Assembly (NCBI GenBank): GCA_963747765.1
Contig: CAVVGH010000013.1
Location: forward strand, 25,573 to 89,572
Direction of reading: 5' to 3'
DNA from: VRUE01 sp963747765
GTDB lineage: Bacteria; Actinomycetota; Thermoleophilia; Solirubrobacterales; 70-9
DNA: 64,000 bases
Under the pieces are notes generated by a model. The model searched no databases. It saw only the letters and a list, made by a program, of their open reading frames with translations, and had not been told where the DNA came from. Position 1 is the first letter of the stretch; the number at the start of each line of letters is the position of its first letter. The translations under genes were made by a program, and so were the position numbers. Of this stretch, positions 52,524 through 59,883 are shown piece after piece.

Positions 52524-54664
52524 TGTTCTACGCCCTCGCCCGCCTCGCAGACCGACGCCCGCGGCGGATCGCCCTGCTTGCGCTCGCGTTCTTCCTCCTC
52601 GCCGGAGCGGTTGGCGGCTCGGTCGCCAGCCGGCTCGACCCCTACGGCGCCGACGACCCCGCGACCGAGAGTGTCAAGGCGAGGAACCTGCTCTTGGACG
52701 CCGGCTTCCACGGCCCCGGGGCGATCGTGCTGATAAGGAACGCCCCGGTCGCGGCGCCGGCGACCCGCGCACGCGTGGAGTCGGTCGCGAGCCAGCTGCG
52801 ACACCGCCGCGATGTCGCTTCCGTCCTCGGCTACTACGAGACACGCTCCCGCGCCTTCGTGTCCAGCAACGGCCACTCGACCTATCTGGCGGTCGGGCTC
52901 AAGCCCCGCGGCGACAAGCAATGGCAGGCTGCCGGCAACGCGATCGCGGATCGGTTCGCCAACCGGCCCGACATCGTGGTCGGCGGCGCCGCCGTCGCCC
53001 AGGAGCAGGTCAACAACCAGGTCGAGAAGGACCTGCAGCGCGCCGAGATGCTCGCCTTCCCACTCCTCTTCCTATTCTCGTTCCTCTTCTTCCGCAGCCT
53101 GATCGCGGCGCTGCTGCCGGTGATGATCGGCCTGCTGGCGATCGTCGGCACGTTCCTGATCCTCCGGATCCTCAGCGAACTCGGCTCGATCTCGATCTTC
53201 GCGCTCAACCTGACGACCGGGCTGGGGCTGGGGCTGGCGATCGACTACAGCCTCTTCATCGTCTCTCGCTACCGGGAGGAGATCGCCAAGGACGGCCCGG
53301 GGCTGGCGGCGATGCGCCGGGTGATGGCAACCGCCGGCCGCACCGTGTTCTTCTCCTCGCTGACCGTGGCCGCGGCGCTCGCCTCGCTGATCGTCTTCCC
53401 GCAGCGCTTCCTCTACTCGATGGGCCTCGGCGGCTCGCTGGTGACGTTGCTGGCCGCCTTGGTGTCGCTGACCGTGCTCCCGGCAGTCCTCACCCTGCTT
53501 GGCACCCGGGTCAACTCGCTTGCGCCGCGCTTCCTGCGCCGTCGCGCCGAGTTCGACACCCGGCCGGACGAGCGTGGCTTCTGGTACCGGCTCTCACGCT
53601 TCGTGATGCGCAGGCCGATACCGATCGCGACCCTCAGCGCCCTCTTCCTGATCATCCTCGGAATCCCGTTCCTGAGCATCAAGTTCACCGCCGCCGATCC
53701 ACAGATCCTGCCCAGGGAAGCCAGCGCCCGGCAGGTGTACGACGCGATGCAGGCGGAGTTCCCGCCCTACCACGACACGCCGATCTTGGTGACCGTGCAG
53801 GGTGGCGGGCCAGCCGCAGCGGGCCGGGTGCGCACCGAGGTCCAGCGGGTCGCTGGCGTGACCGAAGCTCTCCCACCCAAACGCCTCGGCGGCGGCCTCA
53901 GCGTCGTGGAAGTCATCTCGAGCGACACGTTCCGCTCAGAGGCGAGCCAGGCGACGGTCGAAGCGATCCGCGCTCTCGACGTCCGGGGGACGACGATCAT
54001 GGTCAGCGGGGCCAGCGCCGACTTCGTCGACTTCCAGAGCAGCCTCGTTCGCCACCTGCCCCTGTCGGTCCTAATCGTCGTCCTGGCGACGCTGGTGATC
54101 CTCTTCCTGATGACCGGCTCGGTCGTCCTGCCGATCAAGTCGCTGATCATGAACCTGCTCAACCTCAGCGCCGTCTTCGGCATCCTCGTTCTGATCTTCC
54201 AGGACGGTCGTCTCGAAGGCCTCTTGGGCTACACGACTCAGGGCGCGCTGGAGCAGACGATGCCGATCCTGCTGTTCGCCGTGGCCTTCGGGCTGTCGAC
54301 CGATTACGCGGTCTTCCTGCTCTCGAGGATCAAAGAGGCGCACGACCAGGGAGCGTCGAACTCCGATTCGGTGGCGATCGGCCTGGAGCGAACCGGCCGG
54401 ATCGTCACCGCCGCCGCGCTCCTCTTCGCGATCGCGATCGGCGCCTTCGCCACCTCGAAGATCATCTTCGTCAAGGAGAACGGGGTCGGAACCGCGCTGG
54501 CGGTGCTGATCGACGCCAGCATCATCCGCGCCCTGCTGGTCCCCTCGCTGATGGCGCTGCTCGGCAAGTGGAACTGGTGGGCACCGGCACCGCTTCGACG
54601 CCTGCACGATCGCTTCGGGATCAATGAGACGAGCCTGCCGGACGTGAATCCAGATCGGGCCTGA
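52523..54664 (+). CDS. MMPL/RND-family transporter
   Basis: A 713-residue exporter with the same two-halves design as the gene at 24.2 kb: GLGLAIDYSLFIVSRYREE in the first helix bundle and FGLSTDYAVFLLSRIKEAHDQG in the second, with large outer domains after helices 1 and 7. It starts at the PadR stop. Cargo is unknown; coupling to a PadR repressor suggests induction by a small phenolic or drug-like compound, an inference from that family. Confidence 0.93.
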   Translation: MFYALARLADRRPRRIALLALAFFLLAGAVGGSVASRLDPYGADDPATESVKARNLLLDAGFHGPGAIVLIRNAPVAAPATRARVESVASQLRHRRDVASVLGYYETRSRAFVSSNGHSTYLAVGLKPRGDKQWQAAGNAIADRFANRPDIVVGGAAVAQEQVNNQVEKDLQRAEMLAFPLLFLFSFLFFRSLIAALLPVMIGLLAIVGTFLILRILSELGSISIFALNLTTGLGLGLAIDYSLFIVSRYREEIAKDGPGLAAMRRVMATAGRTVFFSSLTVAAALASLIVFPQRFLYSMGLGGSLVTLLAALVSLTVLPAVLTLLGTRVNSLAPRFLRRRAEFDTRPDERGFWYRLSRFVMRRPIPIATLSALFLIILGIPFLSIKFTAADPQILPREASARQVYDAMQAEFPPYHDTPILVTVQGGGPAAAGRVRTEVQRVAGVTEALPPKRLGGGLSVVEVISSDTFRSEASQATVEAIRALDVRGTTIMVSGASADFVDFQSSLVRHLPLSVLIVVLATLVILFLMTGSVVLPIKSLIMNLLNLSAVFGILVLIFQDGRLEGLLGYTTQGALEQTMPILLFAVAFGLSTDYAVFLLSRIKEAHDQGASNSDSVAIGLERTGRIVTAAALLFAIAIGAFATSKIIFVKENGVGTALAVLIDASIIRALLVPSLMALLGKWNWWAPAPLRRLHDRFGINETSLPDVNPDRA

Positions 54665-54671
54665 CCCGGAA

Positions 54672-54690
54672 GCGCCCGCGGATCGGGCGC
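54672..54690 (+). terminator. Hairpin just after the MMPL gene
   Basis: GCGCCC-GCGGATC-GGGCGC begins 7 bases after the stop. Stable stem, no U-run. Confidence 0.45.
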
Positions 54691-54710
54691 GTCAACACGC
54701 CACCCCCAAC

Positions 54711-54830
54711 CGCTCCGTTCGTCATTTGTACCGCTCAGCGACACAAGCAGCGAACGGAAGCGCGCTCCGGCCACCCCAGCCGCTCCGTTCGTCATTTGTA
54801 CCGCTCAGCGACACAAGCAGCGAACGGAGC
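54711..54830. repeat. Paired 50-bp hairpins, copy 4 (54711-54760 and 54781-54830)
   Basis: Same units and 70-bp spacing as copies 1-3, here with ACACAAGCAG in both units, indicating that the two units within a locus evolve together. Confidence 0.92.
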
Positions 54831-54898
54831 TCGTGCCCGCCTCCTTCGGGCCACACCCTCGCGTAACGGCCCTTACTGCTGACCGCCTGGGCCCCTAC

Positions 54899-54959
54899 AC
54901 AGTCTCCCCCTGTTTGCCCTCCTACTTGCAGGTGAGGAGGGCAAACAGGGGGAGGCCGT
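54899..54959. repeat. Long GC-rich hairpin, copy 4
   Basis: Arms ACAGTCTCCCCCTG... and GGAGGGCAAACAGGGGGAGG... pair over about 24 positions with two imperfections near the base. Loop TACTTGCAGGTGA, the copy-1 orientation. Confidence 0.92.
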
Positions 54960-55257
54960 TTCTCTCATCAATCGAAGAGCTGGTCGTTTCGGGTCCGCCA
55001 GACCCATTTCGAACCCCTCATCCAGGAAACTTCAAGAATCAATCATCGAGTTATTCGTGTCGGGTCCAGCAGACCTTTCTTGACACCGTCGTTCTGAGAT
55101 TCGACGGAACGATCGACGCTGGGTTCTTCTCAGGGGCGGTGGCGATGACCGTTCGAGGTAAGGCCATTTCCGTGCTCCTCGTCAGAGCCAGGGCGCTCGT
55201 GTCGACCGTCCAGGAGATCGGCGCGGCGGGGGTGCGCGGATGTTTTCGGATGGGCTC

Positions 55258-56097
55258 TCAGGCGAAGGCCTGCGAGGCGCGGCGGCGCAGATCCGCGTTG
55301 AGCATCCCCGTCACCTGACTGGGCCGCTCGCCAGCAGAGGGAACGGCATCGCCGATCAACCCGGTGGCACGGAAGCCGAAGAGCGGCGCATCGAAGCCGA
55401 TCTCGCGAATCTTGCGGATCAGCTTCACGGCAGACGGAGTGTCGGCCCCCGGGCCGCAGAGGACGATCGCGGTGAGCTCGAGCGCTCGCAGTGCGCGCTC
55501 CAAGCGATCGTCGCCCAACTCGTTGGAGAGCATCAGCACCCGGAAGCCGGCGCGGCGCAGAGCAAGGTCGAGAGCCTGGGCGTGCACGGCCTCGGCGTCC
55601 TGGCCGTGGCTCGAATCGAGCAGCAGCACGCCAGCCGGGCGAGATGCGGTGGAGGCCAGGCGGCGGGCGCCGTGAAGCCAGCCGGTTGCCCACCTAGATG
55701 CGAATTCCAGCTCCGCCTCGCGCTCGGGGTCCGCAGCCAGGCGGTCGATGGCAGGCAGCAGCATCTCCTCGACCGTTCGCTCCAGCGGTCGCACCGCCAG
55801 GCTCTCCTCGACGGCGCGTTCGGCGGCGTCCTCGTCAAAGCTCTCGAAGGCGGCGAGCAGGCTGCTCCCGCTGGCCGGTGCCGACTGGCGCTGGCGAGTC
55901 AGCTCAATCGCCGAGGAGATGTTGCCCGTTTCGGCGAGCGCGTCGCGCAGGGTCTGCAGCTCGACCAGCTCGTAGTTGCGGTGGTTCCCGGGCGTGCGCT
56001 TCGGCTTCGGAAACCCGTAACGGCGCTCCCAGCTGCGCAGCGTGTTGGGGCTCACTCCGAGCACTTCGGCGGCTGCGTTTGTTCTTATCCCGGGCAT
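55258..56097 (-). CDS. MerR-type regulator with cobalamin-binding-like domain
   Basis: 279 residues. The N-terminal MerR helix-turn-helix reads IRTNAAAEVLGVSPNTLRSW then ERRYGFPKPKRTPGNHRNYEL. The middle four-helix region has WATGWLHGARR, and the C-terminal half (LLLDSSHGQDAEAVHAQALDLALRRAGFRV, in parts) follows the layout of the B12-binding domain of CarH/LitR photoreceptors, with a His in AEAVHAQA where CarH has its cobalt-ligating ExxHxxG; the rest of that motif is poorly kept. It may sense light or redox through cobalamin or have lost cofactor binding. ATG 56097 gives MPGIRTNAAAEVLG. Confidence 0.82.
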   Translation of the reverse strand: MPGIRTNAAAEVLGVSPNTLRSWERRYGFPKPKRTPGNHRNYELVELQTLRDALAETGNISSAIELTRQRQSAPASGSSLLAAFESFDEDAAERAVEESLAVRPLERTVEEMLLPAIDRLAADPEREAELEFASRWATGWLHGARRLASTASRPAGVLLLDSSHGQDAEAVHAQALDLALRRAGFRVLMLSNELGDDRLERALRALELTAIVLCGPGADTPSAVKLIRKIREIGFDAPLFGFRATGLIGDAVPSAGERPSQVTGMLNADLRRRASQAFA

Positions 56098-56216
56098 CTC
56101 AGTTTGGCAATCGACCCCGCGACGGGAACCTTCGCCGCGATGCAGCATTCTCCCACGCGATTTCCAGGTTTACGCAGGTTATGGACAAATTTCAGAAATC
56201 TGTCAGCGATCTTGCA

Positions 56217-56978
56217 TCAGCCATCGAGGGTGCCCACGCCCACCGGCTGGCCGACTGCGCGAGCTCGCCACATCGCCTCGTCGGCCTTGTGCAAGAGCGC
56301 ATCCGCCCCGTTGCCGTGCTCCGGGCAGGCGACAACCCCGGCCGTGATGCCAATTCGCAATCCCCCGGCGGCCTCCAGATCGCCCAGCATCTTCAGCAGC
56401 CGCTCGGCCATCAACACGCCGCCCACCGTGTCTTGGTTGGGAGCCAGCACACAGAGCGCTCCATCCCCGAGCGGATAGGTTTCGTCGACGAGGCGGACGC
56501 TGTCGTGCAGCGCCGCACCGAGGACCGCCTGGATGGTGTCCGGCGCCCCGTCCGGCTCCTCCCCGCGCGTCCCCGGCCCCTCGGCATCGAACACCGCCAA
56601 CCCGAACGGATGTCCGTAGCGCTCATGCGTCTCGACGAGCTGGTCCAGCCGGTGCCGCATCGCCCCGGGTCGATGAAGCTCAGCATGGAGCTCCTGCTCC
56701 GGGACGGCCTGCAGGCCCGTTCCCGCCCCGGCTTCCGGCCTTTGCGGCGCCACGTCCCCGCCCCCCTCGAGCAACGCTTCGACAGCCGTCGCGGTGACCG
56801 CACCGAAGTCGTATGCCAGCCTCTGCGCAGCGGAGGCAAGCACCGCAGAGTCCTCGCCGGACAGCTCCGCGTGCAGGTCGCCCAGCAGCGCCGCCTGCAT
56901 GGTGGACACCTCGCGAACCAGCCTTCCAACCGAGGAATCCCTCTGGCGTTGAATCGCTCGGGGCCCCCTCTGCTCCAC
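56217..56978 (-). CDS. Degenerate GGDEF-domain protein
   Basis: 253 residues. The N-terminal 100 are helical (VSTMQAALLGDLHAELSGED); the C-terminal 150 follow the diguanylate-cyclase fold, with RLDQLVETHERYGHPFGLAVFD, then ETYPLGDGALCVLAP in the place of the GGDEF loop, and ITAGVVACPEHGNGADALLHKADEAMWRAR (in parts), the usual last helices. The catalytic GG[D/E]EF sequence is absent, so it should not make c-di-GMP but may bind a nucleotide or a partner. GTG 56978 is the earliest start. It adjoins the MerR/cobalamin-like gene, 119 bases upstream in the same direction. Confidence 0.8.
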   Translation of the reverse strand: MEQRGPRAIQRQRDSSVGRLVREVSTMQAALLGDLHAELSGEDSAVLASAAQRLAYDFGAVTATAVEALLEGGGDVAPQRPEAGAGTGLQAVPEQELHAELHRPGAMRHRLDQLVETHERYGHPFGLAVFDAEGPGTRGEEPDGAPDTIQAVLGAALHDSVRLVDETYPLGDGALCVLAPNQDTVGGVLMAERLLKMLGDLEAAGGLRIGITAGVVACPEHGNGADALLHKADEAMWRARAVGQPVGVGTLDG

Positions 56979-57059
56979 GCCGGAGACCTTGGCGAACCGA
57001 GCGGACGGCAGAAGGCCGCAATGTCGCTATTTGCGAATCGACAATCGTCTGCTTTTTAG

Positions 57060-57662
57060 CTACCCAAAACTGAGGCGTCCGGAAAGCGCCTTGCCCAGCG
57101 TCACCTCGTCTGCATGCTCGAGGTCAGCGCCAATTGGCAGGCCGCTGGCAAGCCGCGTGACGCGCGCCCTTCCGCGCACCAGCTCAGCGATATGGAGAGC
57201 CGTCGCTTCGCCGGTCGTGGTTGGGTTGGTGGCGAGAACCACCTCCTCGACCTCACCTCCATCCAACCGCTGCAGAAGCTCGGCGATCTTCAGGTCTTCG
57301 GCGTCAATCCCGTCGATCGGCGACAGGGCACCACCGAGCACGTGGTAGAGGCCGCGGTACTCGTGGGTGCGCTCGATCGGGATCACGTCGGCGGGCTCCT
57401 CGACCACGCAGATCGTCGTCTGGTCTCGGGAGGAGTCCATGCAGATGCGGCAGAGCGGCCCCTCGGCCAGGTTGAAGCACCGCTCGCAGAGCCCAACCTT
57501 CTCCTGGACCTCGCCGATCGCCGCGGCGAGCGACGTGGTCTCCTCCTCGGGAGCGCGAAGGATGTGAAAGGCGAGGCGCTGGGCGGTGCGCTGACCGATT
57601 CCCGGAAGCCGCGACAGCTCAGCCACGAGCCTCGCCAGCGGCGCGGGGCCTTCGACGCTCAC
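57060..57662 (-). CDS. recR: Recombination protein RecR
   Basis: Loads RecA with RecF/RecO during gap repair. 200 residues, as usual: helix-hairpin-helix LARLVAELSRLPGIGQRTAQR, the four-Cys zinc finger CERCFNLAEGPLCRIC, the Toprim domain with VVEEPADVIPIERTHEYRG, YHVLGGALSPIDGI, LATNPTTTGEATALHI, and the C-terminal TRLASGLPIGADLEHADEVTL. The GTG start overlaps the ybaB stop (GTGA). The order dnaX-ybaB-recR is widely conserved. Confidence 0.97.
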   Translation of the reverse strand: MSVEGPAPLARLVAELSRLPGIGQRTAQRLAFHILRAPEEETTSLAAAIGEVQEKVGLCERCFNLAEGPLCRICMDSSRDQTTICVVEEPADVIPIERTHEYRGLYHVLGGALSPIDGIDAEDLKIAELLQRLDGGEVEEVVLATNPTTTGEATALHIAELVRGRARVTRLASGLPIGADLEHADEVTLGKALSGRLSFG

Positions 57663-58000
57663 ATGCCCGGAAGGCCGCCCAGGCCTCCCATGCCACCGGC
57701 GATCCCGCCCATCTTCGAACCGGCCAGGTCCTGGGCGGCGCGCAGTGCCTCGTTGACCGCTGCCTGAACCATGTCGGAGAGGAGCTCCGCCTCCTCAGGG
57801 TCTATCGCCTCGGGATCGATTGCGATCTCGCGCAGGGTCAGATCGCCGCCCATCTTCACCTTGACCATGCCACCCCCGGCGCTGGCCTCGACGACCTCGG
57901 TCTTCAGCTGCTCCTGGGCCTGCTCCATCTGCTCCTGCATCTGCTGCGCCTGTTTCATGAGGGCTTTCATGTCGAAGCCCCCGGGCCCTCCTCGCGTCAC
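57659..58000 (-). CDS. YbaB/EbfC nucleoid-associated protein
   Basis: A dimeric DNA-binding protein of 113 residues: MKALMKQAQQMQEQMEQAQE, VVEASAGGGMVKVKMGGDL, then IAIDPEAIDPEEAELLSDMV and a Gly/Met-rich tail (KMGGIAGGMGGLGGLPGM), typical of actinobacterial and Gram-positive members. GTG 58000 follows the dnaX stop with no gap; ATG 57970 would start at MKALM and is an alternative. Lies between dnaX and recR as in most bacteria. Confidence 0.95.
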   Translation of the reverse strand: MTRGGPGGFDMKALMKQAQQMQEQMEQAQEQLKTEVVEASAGGGMVKVKMGGDLTLREIAIDPEAIDPEEAELLSDMVQAAVNEALRAAQDLAGSKMGGIAGGMGGLGGLPGM

Positions 58001-59818
58001 CTAGACCTCCTCCGCGTCGAACTCGTTCTTGATCCGCTCCACAAGTGCCGCTGCGTCAACCGGCTTCCCTGCATCCGGCTCGCCGGGGGCATCTTCGCCA
58101 TCCAGCACGACGTAGACGAGGCGCAGCCGCATGCCAAGCACCGCCTCCAGCGCCTCTTCCACCTGTCCGCGCTTTTCCGGCGCCTCGGCCTTGCGCTTGT
58201 TGAAGGTGTGAGCCGCTGGAAAGCCAACAGTAACCACATGCTCTGTCGCGTCGACCGCGACCGGGCGCGCGCCCTCGAACGTGGCGGCGAGAGCAGGCGC
58301 CGTCTGCAGCACCCGATCGAGCACCACGGGCCAGACGCGCGCGACCTTCTCCAGGTCCAGACTCGACGGGTCCTGCGCCGCGGGTCCTGGGTCCTGCGCC
58401 GCGGGTCCTGGGTCCTGCGCCGCGGGTCCTGTCGGCGGGGCGGGGGTATCCGGCTTGGCGCTGGGCGGTTCGCCGGGAGACTTTGCGCCGCTCACGGGGT
58501 CTGTGGGGCGAACGGCAGGACGCCGTGTCCGCCCGGCTACCCGCTCCCCGCCACCACCCGCGGCAGGGTCGTCAGCGCCGGACCCCGGACCCGCCGGCGT
58601 ATCAGTGCCCTCTGAAGCTTTGGGAGCCGGGGCCTCAGCCGAGTGCCCAGCTGCCCCCGCGCCTCCCTGCTCGAGGCGCTCGATGCGTCGCAGGAGGCTC
58701 TCCGTGGAGGGGTCGAGGTCGGGGCGCGCCACCTTGAGGAGGGCGATCTCGATCGCCATCCGGGCGTCGTCTCCTTCGCGAATCGCCGTCAGGGCGGCGG
58801 CCAGCTCGTCGACCGCCCTGACCAGGGCCGCCCCCCCAACCGCGCTCGCCTGCGCAGCGAGTCGATCGACGTCGATGGCGGTGACCACGAACGTGTTGGG
58901 GACCTCGCCAACCGTCTGAGTGACGAGCAGGTGGCGTAGGTGAGCGAGCAGGTCGCGGGCGAATTGGGCGGGGTCGCGGCCGGAGCGGGCCATCTTCTCG
59001 ACCTCGAGCAGGACGCCCTTGGGGTCCTCCGCGACAATGGCATCGACCACGCCGAACAGCAGCTCCGCCTCGGGCGCACCGAGCAGCTCCAGCACGGCGT
59101 CCAGGTCGACCTGCCTGCCGCCGAAGGCGACCAGCTGGTCGAGCGTGCCGAGCGCGTCGCGGAAGCTGCCCGACGCGGCACGCGCGATCATCGCAACCGC
59201 CCCCTCCTCGATCTCGATCTGCTCCACCGCGGCAACGCGGTTCAGAACCTCGGCGATCTGCTCCAGGGATGGGCGCTGGAAGTCGAACCGCTGGCAGCGA
59301 TCGGCAATCGTCGGCATCACGCGATGCGCCTCGGTGGTGGCCAGCACGAAAACGGTGTTGGGCGGCGGCTCCTCCAGGGTCTTCAGGAAGGCGTTCCAGG
59401 CCTCCTTGGTCAGCATGTGCGCCTCGTCGAGGATGTAGACCTTCCAGCGCCCCCCGGCCGGCGCGTAGGCGACCCGCTCGCGCAGGTCGCGGACGTCGTC
59501 GACCGAGCGGTTGGAGGCAGCGTCCATCTCGATCACGTCGATCGAGCTGCCGGCGGCGATCGTCAGGCAGGACTCGCACTCGCCGCAGGGAGCGACAGTC
59601 GGCCCGCCACGCTCGCAGTTGAGCGAGCGGGCGAGAATCTTCGCCATCGAAGTCTTGCCGGTGCCACGCGAGCCGACGAACAGATAGGCGTGGTGAATCT
59701 TGCCCTGCTCGACCGCATTTCGCAGCGTGCGGACGACATGCTGTTGACCGACCACCTCGTCGAAGGAACCCGGCCTGTGACGGCGGTAAAGAGAGGTTGA
59801 ATCGCTGCTCGGAGGCAC
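58001..59818 (-). CDS. dnaX: DNA polymerase III subunit gamma/tau
   Basis: Clamp-loader ATPase. 605 residues: YRRHRPGSFDEVVGQQHVV, Walker A GSRGTGKTSMAKI, zinc-binding CGECESC, Walker B/DEAH region YILDEAHMLTKEAWNAFLKT, sensor VLATTEAHRVMPTI and SFRDALGTLDQLV; then a Pro/Ala/Gly-rich linker (about 400-480) and a tau-type C-terminal domain (ARVWPVVLDRVLQTAP). The linker contains three exact GPAAQDP heptads encoded by a 21-bp tandem repeat. No A-rich slippery heptamer was seen, so only the long form is expected. GTG 59818 is the start. Confidence 0.96.
   Translation of the reverse strand: MPPSSDSTSLYRRHRPGSFDEVVGQQHVVRTLRNAVEQGKIHHAYLFVGSRGTGKTSMAKILARSLNCERGGPTVAPCGECESCLTIAAGSSIDVIEMDAASNRSVDDVRDLRERVAYAPAGGRWKVYILDEAHMLTKEAWNAFLKTLEEPPPNTVFVLATTEAHRVMPTIADRCQRFDFQRPSLEQIAEVLNRVAAVEQIEIEEGAVAMIARAASGSFRDALGTLDQLVAFGGRQVDLDAVLELLGAPEAELLFGVVDAIVAEDPKGVLLEVEKMARSGRDPAQFARDLLAHLRHLLVTQTVGEVPNTFVVTAIDVDRLAAQASAVGGAALVRAVDELAAALTAIREGDDARMAIEIALLKVARPDLDPSTESLLRRIERLEQGGAGAAGHSAEAPAPKASEGTDTPAGPGSGADDPAAGGGGERVAGRTRRPAVRPTDPVSGAKSPGEPPSAKPDTPAPPTGPAAQDPGPAAQDPGPAAQDPSSLDLEKVARVWPVVLDRVLQTAPALAATFEGARPVAVDATEHVVTVGFPAAHTFNKRKAEAPEKRGQVEEALEAVLGMRLRLVYVVLDGEDAPGEPDAGKPVDAAALVERIKNEFDAEEV
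58368..58430. repeat. 21-bp in-frame tandem repeat in the dnaX linker
   Basis: GGGTCCTGCGCCGCGGGTCC plus T, repeated three times without a change (58368, 58389, 58410). Encodes three GPAAQDP units. Confidence 0.95.
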
Positions 59819-59883
59819 TCAGGCCAGTGTATCCGCGGCCGCCGTCAACCCTGGCCCCCAGCGGCCACCGGTAGGTTGCGCCG

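Larger units (their letters stand above)
54711..55172. mobile_element. Hairpin-rich element, copy 4 (ends not resolved)
   Basis: Fills most of the gap between the convergent MMPL and MerR-like genes. Contents in order: two 50-bp hairpins, GCGTAACGGCCCT, the long hairpin, two TTCGGGTCC-AGACC units, one GTTCTGAGATTCGACGGAAC unit, and GGTGGCGATGACCGTTCGAG as in copy 2. Unlike copies 1-3, no ATGCGTATCCGG end or flanking direct repeat could be found, so it may be truncated. The remaining 85 bases to 55257 show nothing recognisable. Confidence 0.65.

Noticed and set aside
58001..59818. Programmed frameshift producing a gamma subunit in dnaX
   Set aside because: No A-rich slippery heptamer with a following hairpin was seen; the repeats in the linker are in frame and G/C-rich.
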